Positions 43,472 to 51,750 of a stretch of DNA of 64,000 nucleotides are shown one piece after another. Where the stretch lies: contig CBDANK010000004.1 in the NCBI GenBank assembly GCA_965197565.1, positions 1,240,001 through 1,304,000 on the forward strand, written 5' to 3'. Made by a program: the position numbers and the translations under genes. Below the pieces are notes generated by a model. That model did not search any database. It saw nothing but the letters and a program-made list of their open reading frames with translations, and was not told where the DNA came from. Each line of letters opens with the position of its first letter. Position 1 is the stretch's first letter. The DNA comes from G963667675 sp965197565. GTDB lineage: Bacteria; Chloroflexota; Dehalococcoidia; Lucifugimonadales; UBA3495.

Positions 43472-44596
43472 CTAATCGAGGCGGTACACCCTGATGCTAT
43501 TGCCGCTGGCTATCTTGGTCCTTTCCTCCTCGGTACAGTCCGCGAGAATCTCCTCGATGATCTCCCGGCTTCTGGGGAAGGTTGACTCGACATGGGGATA
43601 ATCTCCGCCCCACAGCAGGTTGTCCACGCCTATGATGTCCCGCAGCCTGATGCCCAGCGCATCTTCCTGGAAGCCAAGGAACACATTATTCCTATAGAAA
43701 TCACTGGGAAGGGCTCCCTCCTTAAACCGGTACTCTTGAGAGACGCTTTGGACCCTCTGAGTGTAAGTATAGTCAATCCGATCCAAGAAATGCGGGACCC
43801 AGGATAGTTCCTGTTCCACTGAGCCGACCTGGAGTTTGGGATAGCGTTCGAAAGCGCCGCTGAAGATAATATTGGCCAGGGACATCCGCACCCAGTGGTC
43901 TGCGTTAGCTATGGAGGCCGAGGTGGCGAGAGCACGGTCGAAGAATTGTTGACCACTGCTGGGGCGATTACTGTCGATGTGCAGGCTGAGGGGTATTCCC
44001 AAGTCCTGGGCCGCCGCCCACAGCGGATCATACTCCGGCTTGTCGTAGGACCGTTCCTCGGGAGGATAGACCGGGATCATAGCGCCAACAAAGCCCATCT
44101 TGGCGCAGCGTTCCAGCTCTTTAACCCCCTCCGGCACGTGATCCAGGTTTAGCATTGCGATACCCTTGAGCCGCTTGGGGACCGCGCTACAGAATTCGCC
44201 AACCCAATCGTTGTAGACTCGGAAGGTCGAGCTTAGCAACTCGCTATCCGGCACGCAGGTGTAGAGCAAAAGACCGACCGTTGGATAGACGATACTCACG
44301 TCGATGCCGTCGATGTCCATGTCCTTAACGTGTTCCTCGGGAATGTAACCCCCGGGGCGCACCTCGTCGATCCTATGCTCTCTAGTCAGCTTATCCGGCT
44401 CTTCAAACCTGAGTCCGACCTGGGTACCCGGACTGAGGTCAAGCACCTTTCGGCCGTCACAGAACCACCAGTCGCCCTCTTCCAAACTTTCAACATAAGG
44501 GACCCGGTCCTTGAACTTAGACTCGGCCCTGCTGGTCCAAAGGTCTACCGGTTCGAACACGTGGTTGTCCGATGATATGATTCGGTAGCTGGGCAT
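43472..44596 (-). CDS. Amidohydrolase-2 family protein, paralogue
   Basis: The 374-aa protein is close to its neighbour at 42130: MPSYRIISSDNHVFEPVDLW, VRPGGYIPEEHVKDMDIDGIDVSIVYPTVGL-type opening, GAMIPVYPPEERSYDKPEYD, PLSLHIDSNRPSSG with the metal-binding His, and GGDYPHVESTFPRSREIIEE. It reads GGDYP where the other reads GSDYP. The pair probably arose by tandem duplication, and the two may act on related ring compounds. Confidence 0.88.
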   Translation of the reverse strand: MPSYRIISSDNHVFEPVDLWTSRAESKFKDRVPYVESLEEGDWWFCDGRKVLDLSPGTQVGLRFEEPDKLTREHRIDEVRPGGYIPEEHVKDMDIDGIDVSIVYPTVGLLLYTCVPDSELLSSTFRVYNDWVGEFCSAVPKRLKGIAMLNLDHVPEGVKELERCAKMGFVGAMIPVYPPEERSYDKPEYDPLWAAAQDLGIPLSLHIDSNRPSSGQQFFDRALATSASIANADHWVRMSLANIIFSGAFERYPKLQVGSVEQELSWVPHFLDRIDYTYTQRVQSVSQEYRFKEGALPSDFYRNNVFLGFQEDALGIRLRDIIGVDNLLWGGDYPHVESTFPRSREIIEEILADCTEEERTKIASGNSIRVYRLD

Positions 44597-44781
44597 GTTT
44601 CAGACTCCTTCCTTAATACTGTAACTCTCTTTCTATGCCAACCCGCCTAAATAGGCTGTCGCGTTGAACAATTATGACCCCGTCCCTGGGGGCAGTCAAT
44701 AAGAAATAATTAGGGGTCGTCTATTCAGTAGTCTATTAATGGTATAGAATGCGGTAGTTCTGCACTCAAAGGAACTGTGTG

Positions 44782-44988
44782 ATGAGTAGTATTGAACAAC
44801 GAGTAAGCTATATTGAGGGCAAACTTGACTCCCTGGCGACGAAAGCCGATTTAGCTCAAGAAATAGGCAAGCTCGACAGCAAAATAAGCCAGCTTGAAGT
44901 CAAAATAGAACGGATGACGTGGGTTCAACTTTCCAGTGTAGTTGCTGCCGCCGGTGTTATTGTTGCGATTTTGCGTCTTTGGAACTAG
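44782..44988 (+). CDS. Small coiled-coil protein with C-terminal membrane anchor
   Basis: The 68-aa protein starts at ATG 44782 (AAAGGA eight bases upstream). Residues 3-45 form a coiled coil (SIEQRVSYIEGKLDSLATKA and on) and the end WVQLSSVVAAAGVIVAILRLW is a single membrane helix. Such proteins are common beside phage or conjugation genes, but nothing mobile is visible here. Function unknown. Confidence 0.7.
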   Translation: MSSIEQRVSYIEGKLDSLATKADLAQEIGKLDSKISQLEVKIERMTWVQLSSVVAAAGVIVAILRLWN

Positions 44989-45066
44989 CGATTATAGACC
45001 AAGGATAGTTGAGCTAATCGACCGGAGGAAGTTGACAATCGGGTCAGCATAAGCGGAGGAGATAAC

Positions 45067-45378
45067 ATGATCGCTCTGGTAGTTACGATAAAGATAAAAC
45101 CCGGCCACAAGGAAGCCTTTATGACCTCTATGTTTGACGACGCTAGGGGCTCTAACGACGACGAGCCCGGCTGTTTGCGCTTTGACGTCCTACAGGACAA
45201 CGAGGACCCCAATAAGATTCATCTCTACGAGGTGTACAAGGACCAAGCCGCTGTGGACGCCCATCGCCAAGCGCCCCACTATACCAAGTGGCGGGAGACC
45301 GTGAAGGACTGGTTCGATGGTGAGATCATCCGCCACACGGCAACGCCGGTGTACCCCTCGGAAGACTCCTGGAGGTAA
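45067..45378 (+). CDS. Antibiotic biosynthesis monooxygenase (ABM) domain protein
   Basis: The 103-aa protein is a dimeric ferredoxin-fold ABM-domain protein: MIALVVTIKIKPGHKEAFMT, EPGCLRFDVLQDNEDPNKIHLYEVY and AAVDAHRQAPHYTKW. Members include quinol monooxygenases (YgiN-like) and LsrG-like isomerases; no specific reaction can be assigned. AGGAGATAAC precedes the ATG and gives a strong ribosome site. Confidence 0.88.
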   Translation: MIALVVTIKIKPGHKEAFMTSMFDDARGSNDDEPGCLRFDVLQDNEDPNKIHLYEVYKDQAAVDAHRQAPHYTKWRETVKDWFDGEIIRHTATPVYPSEDSWR

Positions 45379-45402
45379 CGCCGCCAAGCCAAATAGTTTT
45401 GA

Positions 45403-46731
45403 TTACAACTGGCGTTCCAACACCCGTTTGAAAGCATCGAGGTAGATATCTACCTCGGCTTGGGTGATTACTGTGGAAAGAGCGCCCACCAGGTTCGGTG
45501 TGGTCAAGATACCCTCGTTCATCATGCCCAAGAAGACCTGGCTGCGTAACTTGCTGTCTTCCGCCGCTACATCACGATAGTTGTGCACCCGGCCCCCGGT
45601 AAAGTGGATACCGAACAGAGACCCCAAGCCAGTGACTTGGACCGGCACTTCCAGCTCGGCGCAGACCTCCCGCACACTCTGGCGCAAGCGCTCAGTTAGC
45701 TCGGCCAAGTCCCGGTACACCTCGGGGGTAAGCTGCTCCAAGGTGACCGAGCCGGCCAGCATGGTGACCGGGTTGGCATTGAAGGTCCCGGCGTGGGATA
45801 CCTTAGGACCCTTTGTGGGGTCGTATAGCTCCATGATGTCGCGGCGGCCGCCGAAAGCGCCCACCGGGAATCCGCCGCCGATTATCTTGCCCAGAGCCGT
45901 CATGTCCGGGGTTATGCCATAGTATTCCTGCGCTCCCCCGGGAGCGACCCTAAAGCTGATTACCTCATCGAAAATCAGGATAATGTTATTCTTCTTGGTG
46001 AACTCCCTCAGCATGGTCAGAAAATCCGGCGAGGCCGGGACCATGCCCACCGATCCCATGACCGGCTCGACGATGACTGCCGCCAGGTCGTCTTTGTTCT
46101 CTTCCAGCAACCGTAGCGCGGCGTCGGTTTCGTTGAACGGGATGATTACCACCCCGTCCAAGATGCCGTCGGGCAGACCGGCGCTACTGGGCAGAGCCAC
46201 CGGCCGGTCGGGGTCGCCGGCCTGCTCTGGATTGACCCGCAGGCTTACGGTCACCGCGTCGTGGGTCCCATGATAACCGCCCTCTACTTTGGCGAACCGG
46301 CTTTTGCCGGTAATGGCCCGAGCGGCCCGCAAGGTATTCAACGTGGCTTCGGTGCCCGAGTTGGTAAACCGGACCAAGTCGAAGCTTGGTATCCGCTGGC
46401 ACAGCAGCTTGGCCAAGCGGACCTGGTGCGGACTGGGGGCATTGTAGACCACCCCTTTTTCCAACTGCTCCCGCACCGCCTGAACAACCGGGCGCGGCGC
46501 ATGGCCCAGGATCAGGGTAGTCATGGTGTTGATGAAGTCCAGCCGGTCCACTCCATCGGCGTCCACCACATGACACCCGGCGGCGGACTCCATAAAGATG
46601 GGGTAAGGGTCCCAGAAAATCGAGTTGCGGCTGTCGCCGCCGGGAAGGTAGTCATGTGCCTCTTCCCAGATGGCACGAGACTTGGGGGTCTTGTCCAAAT
46701 AACGGGCTCTTTCGTCGTGGGTCTGGGTCAT
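45403..46731 (-). CDS. Class III PLP-dependent aminotransferase (glutamate-1-semialdehyde aminomutase-like)
   Basis: The 442-aa enzyme belongs to the class III aminotransferase / HemL-like group: YLPGGDSRNSIFWDPYPIF, FTNSGTEATLNTLRAARA with the PLP-phosphate site, LIFDEVISFRVAPGG with the PLP-binding Asp, and LGKIIGGGFPVGAFGG with the Schiff-base Lys. Whether it isomerises glutamate semialdehyde for haem synthesis or aminates another substrate cannot be told. A catabolic role looks more likely because no hem gene is adjacent. GGAGGG before ATG 46731 decides the start. Confidence 0.88.
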   Translation of the reverse strand: MTQTHDERARYLDKTPKSRAIWEEAHDYLPGGDSRNSIFWDPYPIFMESAAGCHVVDADGVDRLDFINTMTTLILGHAPRPVVQAVREQLEKGVVYNAPSPHQVRLAKLLCQRIPSFDLVRFTNSGTEATLNTLRAARAITGKSRFAKVEGGYHGTHDAVTVSLRVNPEQAGDPDRPVALPSSAGLPDGILDGVVIIPFNETDAALRLLEENKDDLAAVIVEPVMGSVGMVPASPDFLTMLREFTKKNNIILIFDEVISFRVAPGGAQEYYGITPDMTALGKIIGGGFPVGAFGGRRDIMELYDPTKGPKVSHAGTFNANPVTMLAGSVTLEQLTPEVYRDLAELTERLRQSVREVCAELEVPVQVTGLGSLFGIHFTGGRVHNYRDVAAEDSKLRSQVFLGMMNEGILTTPNLVGALSTVITQAEVDIYLDAFKRVLERQL

Positions 46732-46954
46732 TGCGCTCCCTCCAGATCGGATCCACACCAGTGTAACAGAAGCCGTTGGGGCTGACGACTATTGGCGCGG
46801 AGCCGGACATTGCTGTGCCATGACGTAGGCGGGAGTAAATGGGGCAAGCAACGAAAATTCTTGACCTTCCTGTGGAGGGCTACTAAAATCCTTGCAGTGG
46901 AGCCTGAGGTCCGGGAGACGCCGCGCCGGATGCCTCTTCATTTTGTGGGGCCAC

Positions 46955-48190
46955 ATGCAACCTAAGATTCCGGCCAGTGACAGCCTTTTGCCGCCCTACC
47001 GGGTGCTGGATTTAACTAACTCCTTCGGCGTCTTCTGCACCAAACTCCTAGGGGACTACGGGGCGGATGTGATAAAGGTGGAGCCCCCGACGGGGGACCC
47101 GGCCCGCCGCAAAGGCCCTTTCCCACAGGATGAACCTCACCTTGAACGGAGCATGTACTTCCTCTTTTACAACACCAACAAACGCTCCATTACCCTGGAC
47201 CTGGAAAGTGAGCAAGGCCGGGCCATATTCAAACGGCTGGTTGCCAAAGCTGACGTGGTCGTCGAATGTTTCCCGGTGGGCTACTTGAAAGGGCTGGGCC
47301 TAGATTACGATTCTCTCAGGGAATTGAACCCGGGGCTGGTGATGGCTTCCATTACCCCCTTCGGCCAGGAAGGACCCTGGAAGGATTTCGAAGCGTCCGA
47401 CTTGATCGCTATGGCAGCCAGCGGCTACATGCAAATAATCGGCGATCCCGAAGGGCCGCCCATCCGGCAGGGCAACGAGCAATCACATTTTCCCGGCGCT
47501 CAGTACGCCGCAGTTGCTATCCTGGCGGCGTTGTATTACCGCGACGCCCTAGCTGGAGAGGGGCAGCACATAGACGTGTCGCTCCAGGAGTCGCTGATAA
47601 CCTATTACAGCGATGCCCACCCAGCCCTTCTGTGGGAGCAGAGGGAAGAGAATGTTACCCGGGTGGGCACCAACTCCACATTGGTTATTCCGTTGGGCGC
47701 ATATCCGTGCCAGAACGGCTGGATTTCCGCGGGAGTCATTACGCCCAGGGAATGGGACGGCCTGGCCCAATGGATTTATGAGGTAACCGGCAACGAAGAA
47801 GTACTCAACGAGATATATCGAGGCGGCAACCAGGATAGGGCGCCTCACATCGACATCCTAACAGCGATGTTTATCGACTTCACCAGCAGGTTCAAGGTGG
47901 ACGAGTTATTCCACGAAGGCCAGAAGCGGAACTTAGTCTTTATTCCGGTCAACAATGTCGCCGATTTGCTTCAAGACCCCCAGTTGGAGGCCAGCCGGTT
48001 GTGGGTTGAACTGGACCATCCTGAGGTAGGCCGGCTCAAGTACCCGCTGGGCGTCTTCAACAGCGACGAGGTATCCCCAGCCAACACCGCCGCTCCCGTG
48101 CTGGGCCAGGATAATCGGGCTATCTACTGTGATGAGTTGGGCTTGGAGGAAGAGGAGTTAGCGGCACTGCGGGCCTCGGGGGTAATCTAG
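46955..48190 (+). CDS. Class III CoA-transferase (CaiB/BaiF family)
   Basis: The 411-aa protein transfers CoA between carboxylic acids. LPPYRVLDLTNSFGVFCTKLLGDYGADVIKVEPPTGDPAR is the usual opening in shortened form: RVLDLT, GADVIKVE; the catalytic Asp lies in the ESLITYYSD/HIDVSLQES region (HIDVSLQESL). NKRSITLDLESEQGRAIF and VVVECFPVGYLKGLGLDY are family segments. ATG 46955 has GTGGGG nearby; the frame to 46892 has only TTG. A paralogue follows 64 bases downstream, so they are probably one operon and may form a hetero-oligomer. Confidence 0.9.
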   Translation: MQPKIPASDSLLPPYRVLDLTNSFGVFCTKLLGDYGADVIKVEPPTGDPARRKGPFPQDEPHLERSMYFLFYNTNKRSITLDLESEQGRAIFKRLVAKADVVVECFPVGYLKGLGLDYDSLRELNPGLVMASITPFGQEGPWKDFEASDLIAMAASGYMQIIGDPEGPPIRQGNEQSHFPGAQYAAVAILAALYYRDALAGEGQHIDVSLQESLITYYSDAHPALLWEQREENVTRVGTNSTLVIPLGAYPCQNGWISAGVITPREWDGLAQWIYEVTGNEEVLNEIYRGGNQDRAPHIDILTAMFIDFTSRFKVDELFHEGQKRNLVFIPVNNVADLLQDPQLEASRLWVELDHPEVGRLKYPLGVFNSDEVSPANTAAPVLGQDNRAIYCDELGLEEEELAALRASGVI

Positions 48191-48254
48191 ACGCCTCCTC
48201 AGCCCACATTAGTGTACCCGCTGCACGGCAACAGGGCAGTCAGCCGGAGTAGAA

Positions 48255-49478
48255 ATGGACAAGAAAGCACTGGAAGGCATCCGAGTCGTGGAGTTCGGCC
48301 CTTATGTGGCGCTGCCCCTGACAGGACGGATATTGGCGTCGTTGGGCGCCGAGATAATCAAGGTGGAGACCAACAAAGTGCTGGACGAGATGGCGTTCAT
48401 CCCGGCTTGGTCACGGGGGGCCGGTCAGCCCGATTTCCAGATACTAAAGAAGCGGATTTCGCTGGATGTTAGGACCCCTCAAGGCAAGGATGTCTTGATG
48501 GACCTGATCAAGGTCAGTGACGTGTTCATGACCAACTTCCGGCGCAACGTCCTGGACAGATGGGGTATAGACTTCCCTCAAATCAGAGAGGCCAGGCCGG
48601 ACATTGTTATCATGTGGCAGACCGGCTTGGGCGGGCGCGGGCCATACCACACCTACAAGTCATACGGCATTCTGGTGCAGCACATGTCCGGTGTATCCAT
48701 GATGAGCGGTTCGCCAGGGGAACCTCCGGTGACCACCAACTCTTCCTACTCCGACTATCATACCGGAGTATTCCAGCCGGCGGCCATCATCGGCGCACTG
48801 CTCCGCCGCCGGTTGACCGGGCAGGCCGCAACCATGGAGTCGTCGATCTTCGGTTCGGGGATGGTCACCTCCGGCCCGGCCCTTCTGGACTATCAAGTCA
48901 ACGACCGGCTCCCACAGCGCATCGGGAACCGGGACATATCCGCGGCGCCCCACGGCGTCTACCCGTGCCTGGGAGAAGGACGGTATTGCGCCATTGCGGT
49001 CCAGACCGACCAGGAATGGGAGGCCCTCTGCCGGGTAATGGGCAGTCCCCCGTGGAGCCTGGAACCGGCCTTCACCGCCAAGTTAAACAGGTCCCGCAAC
49101 CAGGAGAAGCTGGACGAACATATAAGCTGCTGGACCGCCCAGTTTTCGGCCGACGAGGTTATGCGGAAATTGCAGCAGGCCGGTATCCCGGCCAGCCTGG
49201 TTTCTCAGGGGGAAGACCTCTACGCCAGCCCTCACTTGCGAGCCAGGGGCTTCTACCGGCCGACCAAGTACTACCTCGCGGAACGAGGCAAGGATGCCGC
49301 CCAGTGGCAGCAAGGCGAAGGCTTGGCTTGGAGCATGCCGGTCCGCATGTCTCAAACACCCATGGCATTCGGCGACTACAGCAACATTGGAGAGGACAAC
49401 CCCTATGTTTTCGAGCAGCTTCTGGGTATTTCACCTGGGGAAATTAGACGGCTGGCTTCGGAAGGGGTCATGTACTGA
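48255..49478 (+). CDS. Class III CoA-transferase (CaiB/BaiF family), second copy
   Basis: The 407-aa protein has IRVVEFGPYVALPLTGRILASLGAEIIKVE in the N-terminal region (RVVEFG, GAEIIKVE), KKRISLDVRTPQGKDVL, RPDIVIMWQTGLGGRGPY and MESSIFGSG, with the catalytic Asp/Glu position read as TMESSIF. Homologues are succinyl-CoA:(R)-benzylsuccinate and similar transferases, but the acceptor acid is unknown. It follows the first CoA-transferase; a long shadow frame at 48560-49447 should be ignored. The sequence after it is a repeat element. Confidence 0.9.
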   Translation: MDKKALEGIRVVEFGPYVALPLTGRILASLGAEIIKVETNKVLDEMAFIPAWSRGAGQPDFQILKKRISLDVRTPQGKDVLMDLIKVSDVFMTNFRRNVLDRWGIDFPQIREARPDIVIMWQTGLGGRGPYHTYKSYGILVQHMSGVSMMSGSPGEPPVTTNSSYSDYHTGVFQPAAIIGALLRRRLTGQAATMESSIFGSGMVTSGPALLDYQVNDRLPQRIGNRDISAAPHGVYPCLGEGRYCAIAVQTDQEWEALCRVMGSPPWSLEPAFTAKLNRSRNQEKLDEHISCWTAQFSADEVMRKLQQAGIPASLVSQGEDLYASPHLRARGFYRPTKYYLAERGKDAAQWQQGEGLAWSMPVRMSQTPMAFGDYSNIGEDNPYVFEQLLGISPGEIRRLASEGVMY

Positions 49479-49515
49479 TGCGTGAACGATAAACTAAACG
49501 CTGACCCTTCTCTAT

Positions 49516-49816
49516 CGTCATACCCGCGAAAGGAGACCTTTGCATAACCCCCACCCCCGTCATTGTTATGAAAATAGCCTATTTTCATCCACTTACGTGG
49601 CCTTCACAAGGCCATCAGCAATTCCGAACGCAGCGCAGCCCTTCGGCTGCTCTCAGGATAAACTCCGTGAGGAATCTCAAACCTATGTCAGCAAGCACTG
49701 GGTCTGTAGCTGGACCGACGCGACGACTCTGGCCCAACGTCTTAGATTCCTCCCTCCGGTCGGAATGACAAGTTGAGCGACCAGTTACGCAAAGGTCTCC
49801 TTTCGCGGGAGTGACG
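49516..49816. repeat. MITE-like element A with 25-bp inverted ends
   Basis: CCCGCGAAAGGAGACCTTTG at 49523 onward is mirrored by the complement at 49785-49809, differing at one base over 25; imperfect pairing extends outward through CGTCA/TGACG. Within it, about 200 bases are a reverse-complement copy of the element at 58455-58670. The element fills the 400-base gap between the CoA-transferase and the enoyl-CoA hydratase remnant (49479-49879), where the short frames are translations of the repeat. Confidence 0.8.
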
Positions 49817-49879
49817 AAGGGTATTCTCAGAGGAAAAGCCGGACCTTATGGGTCCCAAATGACTGCAAGCGAGGATAAC

Positions 49880-50699
49880 ATGGTCGACTATAGCGGGTAC
49901 AAACACATCGTAGTGGAAAAATCAGAGGGTATAGCATTACTCACCCTCAACCGCCCCGAGGTCTTCAATGCCACGAATTTCCGGTTGCACAACGAGTTGA
50001 CCCATATATGGCCGGACATCGGCCGAGACCCCGAGGTCAAGGTTGCTGTAGTTACCGGGGCCGGGACCGCGTTCTCGGCTGGCGGCGACTTTGAGATGAT
50101 TGAAAAAGCCATCGGCAATTCGGAAATTGTCGCTCAGAATATGCGGGAAGCCGGTGACATTGTTTACAACATGACCAGCTTGGACAAGCCGGTGATCTCG
50201 GCCATCAACGGCGTGGCCCTCCGGCCTTCGGGCGGTGGGGGCCGGGCTTGCCGTAGCCCTGCTGGCGGACATCTCCATCGCTTCGGAGAAAGCCCGCTTC
50301 ACCGACGGCCACGTGCGGTTGGGAGTGGCGGCGGGGGACCATGCGGCCCTCATTTGGCCCTTGCTTATGAGCATGGCCAAGGCCAAGTATTACCTTCTGA
50401 CTTGCGACTTCCTGGACGGCAAGGAGGCGGAACGCATCGGCTTGGTCAGCATGGTAGTGCCTCATGAAGAATTAATGAACAAAGCTATGGAAGTGGCTCG
50501 TAAGCTAGCGGCCGGACCCCAGCCGGCAATCCGGTTCACCAAGAAGGCTTTGAACCAGTGGCTGCGGATGGCCGCCCACACCGCTTTCGATTACTCCTTG
50601 GCTCTGGAAATGCTGGGCTTCCTCGGTGATGATGTTGAAGAAGGCTTGGCGGCAGTGAAGGAGAAGCGAGCGGCCAATTTCCCCTCGGCCCGGCAGTAA
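49880..50699 (+). pseudogene. Enoyl-CoA hydratase/isomerase, interrupted by a 16-base insertion
   Basis: Both halves of a crotonase-fold protein are present. The first half (from ATG 49880, GAGG six bases upstream) reads MVDYSGYKHIVVEKSEGIAL, TLNRPEVFNATN, AVVTGAGTAFSAGGDFEMI and KPVISAINGVA. The second, one frame on from 50235, reads VGAGLAVALLADISIASEKA, FTDGHVRLGVAAGDHAALIW and ends AAVKEKRAANFPSARQ. Removing bases 50219-50234 (CTCCGGCCTTCGGGCG) restores INGVAVGAGLAVALLAD exactly as in intact relatives. Unless this is an assembly error, the gene is inactive. It would have hydrated or isomerised an acyl-CoA. Confidence 0.88.
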
Positions 50700-50715
50700 C
50701 GCAAGGCGATGGCCT

Positions 50716-50826
50716 CAGGGTCTTTCAGTTCTTGACGCTATTGTCTGAACTAGGATTCGCTGGATTAAGGGATTCCCAGGATTGAAAAATCCTGTAAGTC
50801 CCGGAATCAGAGTTCAGACGGACAAC
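50716..50826. repeat. Dispersed repeat, copy 2 (TTGTCTGAAC palindrome family)
   Basis: This copy matches 20741-20856 along most of its length (GGTCTTTC, ATTGTCTGAAC, GGATTAAGGGATT, AATCCTG, AGTTCAGACG). It begins 17 bases after the enoyl-CoA hydratase stop. Confidence 0.8.
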
Positions 50827-50920
50827 TTAAAAGTCTTGCGGCTCGGCGCGCCGCTTGCCGGCCAGGCGGCGGACTGTCCTAGTAAGGTTGGGCCGGCTCT
50901 TATTTTGTGGAGGTGGAGAT

Positions 50921-51358
50921 TCAGGATGGAGGAACCCAGGCTTCCAGGGTGACCGTACGGACCCCTGTACCGATAAGATTGTTGGCCAGCCTCCGGTCAG
51001 CCGTGATTAGCTCAATCCGATTCCGCTCCGCCACCACACAAAACAGAGCATCGTAGACCGGTATGCCGGTATTCATCGCAAACATCAAGGCGTCTTCCAT
51101 CAGAACGTCTTGACCTACCAGCCGGACATCCAGCCTTCTGAGCGCATCTATTGCGGACATCACATCCGCAGCAGATGCGTTGTCACGTCGAGCATGCTTC
51201 CACAATACATTGGCGCATTCCAGCAGCACGAAGCCAGGCGCAACTAGCTGAATCCGTGAGGCGGTGTGAAGCAGGGCGATGTCAGACACAGTATCCGAGT
51301 GGTCTTCGGGGACTACCAGCTTGATCAAGGCGCTGGTATCTATGACGTAATCGGTCAA
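50921..51358 (-). CDS. PIN-domain (VapC-like) toxin
   Basis: The 145-aa PIN-domain ribonuclease shows the acidic metal site: Asp7 in VIDTSALIKLVVPED, Glu in FVLLECANVLW, and Asp residues in PVYDALFCVVAERN and ELITADRRLAN. VapC toxins cleave tRNA or rRNA and are neutralised by the partner antitoxin. The start overlaps the upstream antitoxin stop by four bases (ATGA), the usual vapBC coupling. Confidence 0.88.
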   Translation of the reverse strand: MTDYVIDTSALIKLVVPEDHSDTVSDIALLHTASRIQLVAPGFVLLECANVLWKHARRDNASAADVMSAIDALRRLDVRLVGQDVLMEDALMFAMNTGIPVYDALFCVVAERNRIELITADRRLANNLIGTGVRTVTLEAWVPPS

Positions 51359-51561
51359 TGGTCTCGGTCTTCCCTAATGTACTGGAGTGAGCGGTTCAGT
51401 TTGCCACCCCACTGCCTTTCCAGTTTGTTCCGGATTTCCCCGGCTTTCTCGATCACGTCATCCACCGGCCTTATGTCTACTTCCACACGCTGACCATCAA
51501 ACAAATCGATGGACCCATTGAGTATGATGGTCCTCCCCTTGATAATGCCATACCCTTTCAT
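51355..51561 (-). CDS. Antitoxin partner of the PIN-domain toxin (DUF104-like)
   Basis: The 68-aa protein MKGYGIIKGRTIILNGSIDL continues FDGQRVEVDIRPV, a beta-rich N-terminus like DUF104 (AF2212-like) antitoxins. The helical C-terminus (IEKAGEIRNKLERQWGGKLN) probably wraps the toxin. GGGGAG precedes the ATG. Its stop overlaps the toxin start. The unit probably represses its own promoter, as other such pairs do. Confidence 0.78.
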   Translation of the reverse strand: MKGYGIIKGRTIILNGSIDLFDGQRVEVDIRPVDDVIEKAGEIRNKLERQWGGKLNRSLQYIREDRDH

Positions 51562-51750
51562 ACCACTCCCCTTTGACAGGAAAGTCTACTATCCACAACA
51601 CTATCCGGCTAGACAATCAGTTTAGCATCCTTGGGCCGCTGCTTCCCGCCGTGAACCGAGGACTCAGGGCAGGGTCTTGGACGAGCTTCCCTATGCCCGC
51701 CCTGGAGTTGTAGAATATCCGTGGATCAGCCCCGGACCGTGGGAGGAAGC

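Noticed and set aside
48560..49447. 295-aa frame inside the second CoA-transferase
   Set aside because: Shadow frame; the CoA-transferase frame has clear family motifs throughout.
49532..49776. Short frames 49540-49776 and 49568-49768 and the similar minus-strand frame at 58488-58784 as a small protein family
   Set aside because: Their shared peptide (PMSASTGSVAGPTRRL) comes only from the non-coding repeat elements A and B.
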